Assembly (NCBI GenBank): GCA_031378345.1
Contig: JANNDY010000089.1
Location: forward strand, 1-64,000
Origin: Emticicia sp031378345
GTDB taxonomy: Bacteria > Bacteroidota > Bacteroidia > Cytophagales > Spirosomataceae
DNA length: 64,000 bases
Direction: 5' to 3'
Every line of letters starts with the position of its first letter. The first letter of the stretch is position 1. The translations under genes were made by a program, and so were the position numbers. The notes below the pieces were generated by a model that saw nothing but the letters and a program-made list of their open reading frames with translations, did not search any database and had not been told where the DNA came from. Positions 48,038 through 57,800 of this stretch are shown piece after piece.

Positions 48038-50455
48038 TTATTTATCTTCAACAATGTCTTCAGAAAGGTAGGCATTTCTTTGTTCTTGCCATGTGGCATC
48101 GTCTATGTTACTTGCCAAATTCCTTGGTTTTTTCGTATAAGAATCTTTCATTTGCTTGATATACGTAAGGTCTTTGAGTGGCTCAAAGTTTCCTTTTTCA
48201 TCATAGAAGACCAAAAGATTTTTGATTTCAGGAATAACCAAAGCATTGGTTTCATTATCGGTAAAATCAGTATTGTTTTTTGTTTGAATTGCCTTTACAG
48301 TATTTGAAATTTTAGTACGGTCATTTGCAATAATCAAGCGGGGAATATACATTGATGGTTGGAGAGGTTTATCAACAGAAATAAATCCAGATACACCTCT
48401 TTTTGCTATTTTATTGACCTCATCGGAATTCTTATCAATATAGGTCATAAGGTCATAACGGTCATCTACACATTGGAAACTATCTACTTTGTTTTTATAC
48501 CCCAAACTAACCAATCCGTATAATTTGGATTGTAAATCTGTAGAATTAGTATTTAAAAACTCCCATAGGTTTTCATTAGTAATGTCAGAATGTTGCATTT
48601 GTGCATTACTTGTTTTTTGTCCATATACTCCACGTGCATTTTCGACTTCTTGGTTGAAACTACCCGCTGGAAAAATTCTTAATATTGGAATCGTAACGTC
48701 TTCAACATCCATTTTAATCTCGCTCATGCGGCTTTGCAAACTCAAAGAATTATTGTTTGAATCAATCGAACCATCTGCTTGTTTAATAATTCTAATAAAT
48801 TCATCAAACTTTTTGAGTTTAGGTAATTCTTTTCTGCTTTCAGTTGAGGCATATGCTATATCATATTTTGAAATATATTCAATAATTTCACGTAACTTAC
48901 TTGCCATCAAGTGCATTTTTAACTGCTCAAAAATGGTCAACATTCTATCTGCAACTACACCATCTTGCTCCAAAATACTTTTATATCTATTATCAGTTAT
49001 CCATTTGAGTTGTCTGCCTAAAAAATCATTCCATTGTGAGGGTTCTTTATAGATTCCCATAGATTCCCAATAATTAAGACATTCCTCAATGGCATTGATA
49101 AAGCCTTCCAATGTTGCTTTTGCAAATGGTAGGTTTTGGTGTCTGTTTAGCGTTTCTATATTAAAATCATAAAGACTATCAATCAAACTATTTACTGCTA
49201 ATTGCAAATTACCTTGTACTGTTGAATAGAGTTGGTCTGTAGTATTTGAACTAAACATTTTACGAATATACTCTTGGTCACTTTCACCTACTTCTTTTTT
49301 ATTAATTTGGATTGCATCATATTCTATTTTTCTTACCAAATCTTGTCCTCCAACAGTATTGAGTGCTTTAAATGCTTTACTCAGAAAACTATCCCATTTA
49401 TTTTCTGTGCCTTGCGAAATAATAGCATAATTAATAGGTTGAACCTCATTATTAACTACAAAATTATTTTCATCTGTCCATCGAGTAAATAATGACCTAC
49501 CCAACATTGAAGCTACATATTCTTGGATTTGCTCTTTGGGAAAATGAATGCCCGATAAGCCAAAAGTAGCATATCTGTCTATCAATTTATTGCTCGTTGC
49601 ATCAACCAATCTTTCAAAACGCTTGGCGTGCATACCCATCATGTTGAGGAACATAAATAGCCCACTCATTTTATAAAGCCCATCTAAGGTTCTTATAGCT
49701 GGACTTCCATCTTTATAGTCCTGAGAGATGAAATAGGCTAATTCAAATGGAGGTTCATTAAATTCAACTTCCTTATTGATAGGCCATCTTTCAACATACT
49801 TTTTGGTACTTTGATTGAATTTATCTAAATCTACTAATGCACCATAGGCATTTGCATAAGCCATTTCAGCTTTAGTAATATCTCTTGGATTGCTTGGCAG
49901 CAAGAAAAGTCCATAAACATTTCTGGTATTCTTAATAATATCTCTAACAATGTAGCCCATATCAATAAAAACACCAGAACCAGTGCCTCCCGTGAGTGAG
50001 CCTACAATATAAACCGCCACTTCGTTATCTCCTGTTTCTTTATGAATAAAAGCACCTACGTTTTTGTAAGCATTGTCTATCGTGTCATAAACATTACTAA
50101 AATTATTGCTTTCATTATTCGTTCCCCAAAGCCCTAATCGTCCGATAGGTCTGATACCACCCGCACCCATGCCTGCATTGGATACATCAACTGCTTTGGG
50201 CAACCATTTGGCATCAGTATTTTGTTTCAAATGAAATACCATTGTATCTAACTGTTTAAGGCTAATATAAACCCTTTTTATAGGGTTATCCGTGCCTGCA
50301 ACAGATGGTAAATTATCTTTATTTGTTTCTAAATAAATATATTCAACATATTTAGGTTTCGATTCTTTCATGGTTTCGTAATAAAACCGCTGGGTTTGCT
50401 CTATTATTTTCAAACCGCTTGTACCGATACCGATAATAATCATTGGCGTTGCCAT
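48038..50455 (-). CDS. Tubulin/FtsZ-like GTPase (Tubulin_2-like)
   Basis: The 805-aa protein carries the nucleotide-binding loops of the tubulin/FtsZ superfamily: IGIGTSG (residues 8-14, T1), GAGGIRPIGR (97-106, T3) and the tubulin signature SLTGGTGSG (153-161, T4). A LSGIHFPKE stretch about 300 residues in resembles the synergy-loop region of Tubulin_2 proteins. The long C-terminal half (about 360-805) is alpha-helical and unlike FtsZ. It has no signal peptide or membrane helix, so it acts in the cytoplasm, probably as a GTP-driven filament or scaffold beside the membrane proteins encoded next to it. Related proteins occur with VWA proteins in predicted membrane-remodelling systems (Makarova and Koonin, 2010, from memory). 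It follows the small membrane gene by 7 bp. Confidence 0.9.
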   Translation of the reverse strand: MATPMIIIGIGTSGLKIIEQTQRFYYETMKESKPKYVEYIYLETNKDNLPSVAGTDNPIKRVYISLKQLDTMVFHLKQNTDAKWLPKAVDVSNAGMGAGGIRPIGRLGLWGTNNESNNFSNVYDTIDNAYKNVGAFIHKETGDNEVAVYIVGSLTGGTGSGVFIDMGYIVRDIIKNTRNVYGLFLLPSNPRDITKAEMAYANAYGALVDLDKFNQSTKKYVERWPINKEVEFNEPPFELAYFISQDYKDGSPAIRTLDGLYKMSGLFMFLNMMGMHAKRFERLVDATSNKLIDRYATFGLSGIHFPKEQIQEYVASMLGRSLFTRWTDENNFVVNNEVQPINYAIISQGTENKWDSFLSKAFKALNTVGGQDLVRKIEYDAIQINKKEVGESDQEYIRKMFSSNTTDQLYSTVQGNLQLAVNSLIDSLYDFNIETLNRHQNLPFAKATLEGFINAIEECLNYWESMGIYKEPSQWNDFLGRQLKWITDNRYKSILEQDGVVADRMLTIFEQLKMHLMASKLREIIEYISKYDIAYASTESRKELPKLKKFDEFIRIIKQADGSIDSNNNSLSLQSRMSEIKMDVEDVTIPILRIFPAGSFNQEVENARGVYGQKTSNAQMQHSDITNENLWEFLNTNSTDLQSKLYGLVSLGYKNKVDSFQCVDDRYDLMTYIDKNSDEVNKIAKRGVSGFISVDKPLQPSMYIPRLIIANDRTKISNTVKAIQTKNNTDFTDNETNALVIPEIKNLLVFYDEKGNFEPLKDLTYIKQMKDSYTKKPRNLASNIDDATWQEQRNAYLSEDIVEDK

Positions 50456-50462
50456 AGTGTTA

Positions 50463-50852
50463 TCAATTTAAAGGTTTTAACCTACTTTTTGACTTTTTTA
50501 AAGTATAAATAAAAAATAATATTATACAACTATAAACTATTATTTGAGGTGAAATAGCAATATAGAATTGCCAATTGAACCAGTTGAAAGACTCAACACC
50601 ATTGAATCGAATCCAAAAAAAACAGTATATACTAAAAATAAATAAAAAAAGCACCAAAGACCAAAGAAAGGACAATCGAAGGGTTTGGTCTCGTTTGAGG
50701 TCAGATTTTTTATACATAATTTTACTTGTTGCAAAAAACAATAGATATATTATTAATCCACATAAAATTAATAATATCAAAGTTTTTTGAAACAGCCATA
50801 ACCCATTTGATGAACTATCAATTTCAAATAGAAAATTAGTTAGCGTTTCCAT
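50463..50852 (-). CDS. Small three-helix membrane protein
   Basis: The 129-aa protein has three hydrophobic helices (about 20-41, 61-81 and 92-117) joined by basic loops (YKKSDLKRDQ and the KKSKSRLK tail). No motif links it to a known family. It lies 7 bp from the tubulin-like gene and 5 bp after the secreted VWA gene, so it is firmly inside the cluster. It could anchor the GTPase to the membrane through its basic cytoplasmic tail, but that is only an inference from position. Confidence 0.7.
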   Translation of the reverse strand: METLTNFLFEIDSSSNGLWLFQKTLILLILCGLIIYLLFFATSKIMYKKSDLKRDQTLRLSFLWSLVLFLFIFSIYCFFWIRFNGVESFNWFNWQFYIAISPQIIVYSCIILFFIYTLKKSKSRLKPLN

Positions 50853-50857
50853 AGTTG

Positions 50858-51997
50858 TTAATTATCAAAGACAGTTTTTGAATCACCCCTTGGTTTTGGT
50901 TTACTGTTTTCAAATGGTTTTTGCTCTCCTCTCTTACTGTAAAAATAATATCCACCTGCAACTGCTGCAATTACTCCTAAAATAACCCAAAACAATCCTC
51001 CTATGCCTGTTTTTACTTCAATAGTAGTGCTATCAGATGTAGCTCCATCTGCCTGTACGACAATCCTGTACTTACCATCGCCCAGATTATATTGAGCTGA
51101 GGTAGATGTATATATTTTTGACCTTAAAGCATTATCAACTTTAGTACCATTGATACCTGAAACTATTACCTTAAATGGTGTTATATTGGGGCAATCGCAA
51201 CTCCAACTCAAAGAAAAAGGAACTTTATCTACTACTCGTGGCTTACTGCCTGTGCCTCCTGCAAAAGAACTTAAAGAAATTTTACAAGTTCTTTGGGTTG
51301 TATCTACGACAGGTGGATTTGTAGTAGTTCCTGTTGAAGAAGGCGGTGGAGTATAATTCACCAATGCGATTCTATAAATCTCTATTTTGTAAGTATTATT
51401 GAAGCGATATTTGATAAAACCTAATTTGGTTTCGTCGATTTTATTAGTTGGTGATTTGTAAGAGTCTATTACATCTTGTTGTTCTTTATCATAATCAGCT
51501 GCTTGTCCTGCGAAGTCATCACCTGTTACATCACTTGCAATAAATAACCAATAGCTACTTAGTCCGTTTCTTTTAGCCATTTCAGCCGTACGAGCAAGTG
51601 CCAATTCACGATATGTTTTTTGGTCAGGATAACTACTTGGAAATCTTCGAGTTAGAAAATCTCTTGCATCATTCAGACTGTTTAACGCTTGAGGACTTTC
51701 ATTACGACTATTATAATCTGTACTTTTATCACCAAAAGGAATAATCATAATTCTTTTACCCGTTTCTGTAAGGGGTTCTTTTATTGAACCTCCTTTGGCA
51801 TCTTTAAATTCATAATCTGAATTAGTTACACTCCTACCTTCTATTACGTCTGCAATAGCTCCTGCGGCGGTAATTGGATTTTTATTATATTTTGTAATAG
51901 AACCTGAAATATCCACCAAAACAATAATATTATCTTTTTGGGCAACTGCTTGAAAGCAAAAAAGAAGTAAGGTAAATTTTAAAATATGTTTTTTCAT
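50858..51997 (-). CDS. Secreted VWA protein with C-terminal membrane anchor
   Basis: The 379-aa product has a signal peptide (1-19), a VWA domain (about 23-215) with MIDAS D29-I-S31-G-S33, a proline/threonine-rich linker (PPPSSTGTTTNPP) and a beta-sandwich domain (about 235-330) with a conserved CDCPN pair. One membrane helix (about 332-355) and a short basic tail follow. It therefore faces the periplasm with a small cytoplasmic end. Its start overlaps the previous gene's stop by 4 bp (ATGA), showing tight coupling with the other VWA protein. The two VWA domains may bind the same ligand or each other. Confidence 0.88.
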   Translation of the reverse strand: MKKHILKFTLLLFCFQAVAQKDNIIVLVDISGSITKYNKNPITAAGAIADVIEGRSVTNSDYEFKDAKGGSIKEPLTETGKRIMIIPFGDKSTDYNSRNESPQALNSLNDARDFLTRRFPSSYPDQKTYRELALARTAEMAKRNGLSSYWLFIASDVTGDDFAGQAADYDKEQQDVIDSYKSPTNKIDETKLGFIKYRFNNTYKIEIYRIALVNYTPPPSSTGTTTNPPVVDTTQRTCKISLSSFAGGTGSKPRVVDKVPFSLSWSCDCPNITPFKVIVSGINGTKVDNALRSKIYTSTSAQYNLGDGKYRIVVQADGATSDSTTIEVKTGIGGLFWVILGVIAAVAGGYYFYSKRGEQKPFENSKPKPRGDSKTVFDN

Positions 51998-53250
51998 CTT
52001 GTATTAATTGATTTAGGTCGAATTAAGAACAACCAGATTGTACCGATAATAAACAAAATAACGAGCCAAAATATAAGTCTATAATCTAATTCAAATTTAT
52101 TTAATGCAGACTGAACGGCAACTGTATAATCTTCCATTGTTAGTCCGGGATATACATTTGCAGGATAACACTCTTGCATCATTGTATAAAAACCATTAAA
52201 GGCTGGTTCAACCTTAACCCCTCTATCATATAAATCAATCCAATGAATATTTCCTTCATAAAATGGGTCTAATTCTACATTTGCATCGCAAAGTGTTTTG
52301 TTATAGTAGCTACGGTCATATTCTAATCCATCTGTAATGATAAGTAATACTTTTTCGCCATAAACTGGACTTTCTTTTGATACCCTTTGAGTGGTCAAGA
52401 AATTTTGCCATATAGCATGATTTAATCCTAACTGTTTTGTGGCACCCAGTATATTAATAAAATTATTTGCTTCTGAAATGTCATTACAAATTTGAGTATG
52501 GGCATTCACTTTATTTGTTTCCTTTACTTTGCTAAGAGCATCAAAGTTTTTATAGGGGTCTGTTTCTTTTGATATATTTTCGCCGAAATTGGTAATTACT
52601 ATTTTTGTGTAATTAGGGTCAAAATTTCTAAAAGTTTCAGCCAATGCTCTCTTCCCGATTTCTAATGAAGGTCCCATGCTACCTGAATCATCAATGACAA
52701 TTGAAATTAATGAAACAGGTCTTAAATAAAGTAGTAGTAAACCCAAGAAACCCAACGCACCGGGAATAATCGCCCAACGATTTTTCACAAAGCCTTTACG
52801 TGCTTTTAACGAATGTGTGCCTTGCATATTATTGGATATGGGTGGCGAAACGATTTCTCTAATAGTGGCTTTTTTGTAATAAATCGCCAAGCGATAATTA
52901 AGTACAATTATTATCACCCAAAGAAGTATAAAGGATAATAAATGAGAAAACTCTAAGTTTAGGTTACCATAAAGTCCTTTTGCCCACCAATAACAGACAC
53001 CAAAAATAAGCAAACCCATCGTTATGAAAGTTGCCCATATAGCTGCTCTAAAAATATAAAATACTTTTTTGAATATTTCAGGATTAGCTTGGTCATTGTT
53101 TTGTTGATTTGGCTTGAAAAGTGTTTTAGACAAAACTATTGTAAGCAACCAAACCAATAAAATAGATGCAATAGGATATGTCCAAAAATGCCATTCAGCT
53201 AAATTTGATTCAGTCCAATATCCGTAAAATGCTTTAAATAAATCTTCCAT
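51994..53250 (-). CDS. Polytopic VWA-domain membrane protein
   Basis: The 418-aa protein has about four N-terminal helices (residues 26-43, 68-89, 103-122 and 160-178), a VWA domain (about 182-375) with MIDAS D187-D-S189-G-S191 and a second motif LLIITDGLEYD, and a last helix (about 392-410). The layout resembles BatA/BatB-type proteins, which partner MoxR ATPases, but no MoxR gene is visible here. It is the first of two VWA genes in a row and lies 12 bp after the GrpE-like gene. The VWA domain probably lies in the periplasm. Confidence 0.88.
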   Translation of the reverse strand: MEDLFKAFYGYWTESNLAEWHFWTYPIASILLVWLLTIVLSKTLFKPNQQNNDQANPEIFKKVFYIFRAAIWATFITMGLLIFGVCYWWAKGLYGNLNLEFSHLLSFILLWVIIIVLNYRLAIYYKKATIREIVSPPISNNMQGTHSLKARKGFVKNRWAIIPGALGFLGLLLLYLRPVSLISIVIDDSGSMGPSLEIGKRALAETFRNFDPNYTKIVITNFGENISKETDPYKNFDALSKVKETNKVNAHTQICNDISEANNFINILGATKQLGLNHAIWQNFLTTQRVSKESPVYGEKVLLIITDGLEYDRSYYNKTLCDANVELDPFYEGNIHWIDLYDRGVKVEPAFNGFYTMMQECYPANVYPGLTMEDYTVAVQSALNKFELDYRLIFWLVILFIIGTIWLFLIRPKSINTR

Positions 53251-53262
53251 ATTGATTGGTTT

Positions 53263-54828
53263 TTATTTATGAATGTATTCTGTGCTGGTTGGAGAAGAAA
53301 AATCAGAAGTAAATCCATATTGTATTATTTCAATAATTTCACCTTCTTTGAAACTATTCTTTTCTGAAAGTCCATTATATAATTCTGAAAATTTTCTATC
53401 GTTTACTGAATAGGCTTTAATGTTATCGATTCTATCGGTATCTTTTTTTGAACCAAACAAAGGTATAAAACTACATTTTATACCAAAGTAGTATTCTGTC
53501 TTACTACGAAAATCCTTTACAAGCGGCTCAAAATGATTATGATTATTTGAAGAATTTGTATTATTACTAAACTTATGAATGAAAGCCAATTCTTGTATTC
53601 TGATAAGTTGATTACTCAATTCATCTAATAAACCAGCATTTTTTAATTTTAATTTCAAGCGATTTACAGGATTGTTATTATTTTCAATTTCCTCCAAAAT
53701 ATCTACAATTGGTTTAGACCATGATTGGTCGTTTTGAATATCGTTTATACGAGCCAATAAAACTGGAAATTCAGGCTTTAGTTGTTTTTTACTATTATAT
53801 TTATTGTCTATTTTTTCAAAAATTTCTATAAAATTGCTATTTTGAGAATGAAGGTTACCCTTAAAGTCTTTTATTTTCTTTTCTATTGTACTCTCAACAT
53901 ACTCGTTAAAGTTTTGGATATTTTTAATAAAATCTTTTATTTTATCATCTTTAATTTGATATGAAATAATATTATTTGATGGGTTGCCCTCTAAATTTAT
54001 ATTAAAATGAGCTATTATTTTATCAATTTTTGAATTTTGCTTTTCAAGATTTCGTTCAACCTCTATTATTTTTTTGTTGGGTGTTTTAAGCGACCAGAAT
54101 AATACTCCAGCAAAAAGAGCAAGTAAGGCTAATTGACCTAAGCCATAAAAAATTCTATTATCTATTTTAAAGGAATCACCAATACTATATTTTTCCACTC
54201 TGGCTTTTTGTTCATCGATTAAACTAAAATCTTTAAGTGCAACATCAAGCTCAGCTTTAGTTTTTTTTAAATTTTGACTTTCATTTATTATTGAATCAAG
54301 TTTTGTATTAGTAATATATTTGAGGGCTGAGGCTTCTTCAAATAAAGGTAAATCCGCAACAGTTTTATACTGAGTTAGATACCCATCAAAAGTAATTTGA
54401 ACGTTTTCCGCTTTGATAATTATTGTGTCTTTCTTACCATCATTTTTATTTAAATTATTCTCATTATCTTCATAAACAAAAAACTTTACCTTGCTTTTAG
54501 TAGCATTCATTATGATAACTAACTCGTTATTGTCATTTTTGTAGAGTTTTGCTGGAATTTCTGTTTTTGAAATTTTTGTAAAAGGTTCGAATATTCCAGA
54601 AACATTCTTAAAACGGTGGCTTTCATTATTAAATTTAATATAACCTTTATGGTCAGTACTATCCACAAATTCATACACTTCATTAGGATACAAATTCAAA
54701 ATTTTTGCAGTTTCACCATTTTCATTTATTGTTTCACTTTTGCTTAAAATTTTAATGTACTTCTGGCTGTATGAGTTAGTATAAAAACAAACCAAAAGCA
54801 ATCCGATAATAATTGTTAGTTTTTTCAT
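53263..54828 (-). CDS. Membrane-anchored coiled-coil protein with GrpE-like C-terminus
   Basis: The 521-aa product has a signal peptide (1-21), an SH3-like or beta-rich periplasmic region (about 25-160), a first coiled coil (about 175-215) and one membrane helix (227-247). A cytoplasmic helical region (about 250-450) and a C-terminal beta end (about 468-515) follow. That end, with KEGEIIEIIQYGF, recalls the beta head of GrpE, where a PGxVxxVxQxGY segment contacts the Hsp70 ATPase domain. Long helices before a small beta head are the GrpE layout. The gene lies 9 bp after the Hsp70-like gene, supporting a nucleotide-exchange role. The similarity is short and needs a profile or structure test; a plain coiled-coil scaffold is the alternative. 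Confidence 0.6.
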   Translation of the reverse strand: MKKLTIIIGLLLVCFYTNSYSQKYIKILSKSETINENGETAKILNLYPNEVYEFVDSTDHKGYIKFNNESHRFKNVSGIFEPFTKISKTEIPAKLYKNDNNELVIIMNATKSKVKFFVYEDNENNLNKNDGKKDTIIIKAENVQITFDGYLTQYKTVADLPLFEEASALKYITNTKLDSIINESQNLKKTKAELDVALKDFSLIDEQKARVEKYSIGDSFKIDNRIFYGLGQLALLALFAGVLFWSLKTPNKKIIEVERNLEKQNSKIDKIIAHFNINLEGNPSNNIISYQIKDDKIKDFIKNIQNFNEYVESTIEKKIKDFKGNLHSQNSNFIEIFEKIDNKYNSKKQLKPEFPVLLARINDIQNDQSWSKPIVDILEEIENNNNPVNRLKLKLKNAGLLDELSNQLIRIQELAFIHKFSNNTNSSNNHNHFEPLVKDFRSKTEYYFGIKCSFIPLFGSKKDTDRIDNIKAYSVNDRKFSELYNGLSEKNSFKEGEIIEIIQYGFTSDFSSPTSTEYIHK

Positions 54829-54837
54829 ATTAATTTC

Positions 54838-57800
54838 TTAGTTTGTCATCCATGTATAATGCTCATTATTTTCTTTACCTATCTCGGTATTCTTTATTGT
54901 TAATACCTTATCTTCTCCTAAAAGATTTAGGGTAATATTATTAATCATTTTTAACCAAGCGTTCACATTTTCATTTTCGTCTATTGTCATTCCGATTATT
55001 GCAACATCTAAATCTTTTGAAATACTTCCAAGTTCGCTATATTTATGTTTTTCACTCAATGCAAATGCTTGTTGAGGGTTATTGGAGTTAACTTGATAAA
55101 ATTTCACTTTTCCACTTGTTGAATCGAAGCTTGCATCTATTTTTGTGTTTTCTAATTCAAATTCATCTTTACATGGAAACTGACTCCCTTTTTTAATAAT
55201 AGTTTCAAAATTTACTTCTCCAACTATCCCATCTTCAATATGACCAAATCCGAAATTGGCATGAACACTTGGGTTACTCCTTCTAATTTTTTTGTTTTTA
55301 ATGCCATACCAACAACAACCCCATGCAACTGCTGTTTTAGATTCTTCCATTTGTAGCGTAATATAATTAGCTTCTGGGATTTTTTTTAATGCCAACGATT
55401 CTTTTATTCTATCTTGTATTTTTGAATACTGAATACTTCTGCCTGATAATATCACTTTATCAATACTTCCATCAACTAATTCTGTAATATCTTTTATGAT
55501 ATTACTAATTTCTTTCAGTACATAATTTTCAAGATTGATAATATATGGTTTTTGGAAAGTGGAATGTATACTACTCAAGTTCTCGGCATTTATTAAATTT
55601 ATAGATGAATAATTTTTAAAACCTTCTTCAAAAGCCTCTACAAACTCGTCTATATCTATTGAATCTTTATTAGCAATCAATTTATGTTTTATATTGCGAG
55701 CTACTATTGACCATTTATTTCTATTTATAACATCTCCCAAATCGGTGCTTATGCCCATTTTTCTTAATGATGTAGTATCGGTGTGAAGAGCCTTAACTAT
55801 ACAAAAATCAATGGAATCACCACCTATTCTATATCCAAAATGTTCTAAATTATTGATGAAAATAATACCTGATTCGTCTTTCCATACCTTTGTCAAAGTT
55901 ACATTGATTGTGGCACCCCCCATATCAAAAACTAATATAAGTTCAGGTTTATTAATATTGATTTTCTTTTTACCCTGACAGAAATAAATCACAGCTTCAG
56001 CTTCATAAACAAAGCGAACATCTTGAAACTTGAGATTTTTAAAACAATCTACTAAATCTTGTGTGTTTTTTGCCACAAAGTGATTGGGTATTGCAACTAC
56101 TGCTCGATTAGCACTTGACAGTTTATTGTCATTAGCAATCTTGGAATCATTTATTTTGAGTTCTTCTCTGAAATTTTCAAGAAGTCTTCCTATAAGCATT
56201 TCACTTAATTGTTTGCCATTTGTTTTGAACGAGTTATTTTTTAATTTTATTTCCTTTTCATCTGAATGTCCTAATAATTTTTTAATTGATTGAAATGTTA
56301 CATAATCGCTACTTGTTAAATACTGCCTTGTATCATTTCCTATTTCATACTCTAAATTTGCTAAATTTATTGTTTTTGACTGTTTTTTATTGATAGCAAT
56401 TACAGAATCAATAATAGGGTTTCCATTCTGCTTGTATATTTCAAACTCCTCAGCACCTCCATTACTCGCTACCAAACACGAACCAGTCGTTCCCGCATCA
56501 AAAGCTATCCATGATTTACTCATTTCTTCACCAATAGTGAAAGAATAATTTTCGATATTCTGTAGTTTTTCTATGTCAGATGTCGTAACAATATTAATCT
56601 CAAAAATAGGTTTAGTTTCTATATTTTCTGTGCCAGTTTGAAGTACTCTAATAAACATTTTTTGCGATTCTCCCAAATAAAACTCTACTGGCATTGCAAG
56701 CCCGATATTGTATTTCTCATTTGTTTTAGATGTTATATTAGTCTTGTTGAGGCTGAGTGAATAGCCTTTTGGTATATTAACTGACTCAATTTTTATGGCA
56801 AAACTACGTTTGAAAAGTTTAGACTTTATTGGAGCTGTTAAACGTATTTGTATTTGCAAATCAGCTTCTCTGCTACTTTTCAGTATAGCATAGCCCAATT
56901 TCTGCTTTCCTTTGGCGGTATAATCTATTTTTTCAATTGTATCAGTAGGCTCAAAAATAACAACTACTTTTTCTTTTTGAGTATTATTCCAATATAAAAA
57001 TATTAGTACTAAAATCAAAGCAAATATCACCCCCCATAAAATATTAGAAAATAATGAGCTATTTTCGTTTTCTACAGGTATTTCAAAAATTGGTATTGTT
57101 TTTAATGTAACGGGTAGAATTAAATTATTAGTGGCAGCATTTCCTGTCCAGTTAAGGTTATGCGTACCTGAAATTTTTATCTGTAATGTCAGTGATGAGT
57201 CTGCATTTTCAAAACTACTTTTGTTAATTTCAGTAGTGAAAGTAGGGATATTTATTGTACCTAAATCCAAATCATGCGTTATACCAGCACCAATGGAATT
57301 AACTAAACTACTATTTTCCACTTTTGCTAATTCAAATTCTTCCAAAAGTGGTGCTTTATTACTATCATAAATAGATAAATAAATATTTACAATACCTGCA
57401 TCTTTTGCTAATAATCCTTTTGGTATATTTATATCGAAAGGTTCAAAAACTAATGTACTTTTACCAAAGAATTTGTTAGTTTGACTAACAAAGACTCCTT
57501 TTGAGTTATTGATATTGTTAATTGGTTTTATTTTGTATAAAGTATAATTACTACCATTTGGTACTGGAAGATTCTCTCTTTCAAAATATGTCTGAATATG
57601 GTTTGCCCTGTCAGTCGCAAAATTTGAAGATAGGATAGTTGATTGCGAGTAATTGGGTACTGCAAAATCACAGACAATAACTTCTTCACAAGAAGTAACA
57701 TTTTTCATTAAATCAACTATTAATGGCCAAGATTGGTCACTAATAAAAACATACTTTGTAACATCTTTATCTGTTTTAAAAATCGCATCAATACTCTTAT

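Noticed and set aside
51994..53250. Ordinary Bat/MoxR aerotolerance operon
   Set aside because: The VWA protein resembles BatA/BatB in layout, but no MoxR ATPase is present and the neighbours are Hsp70, GrpE-like and tubulin-like proteins.
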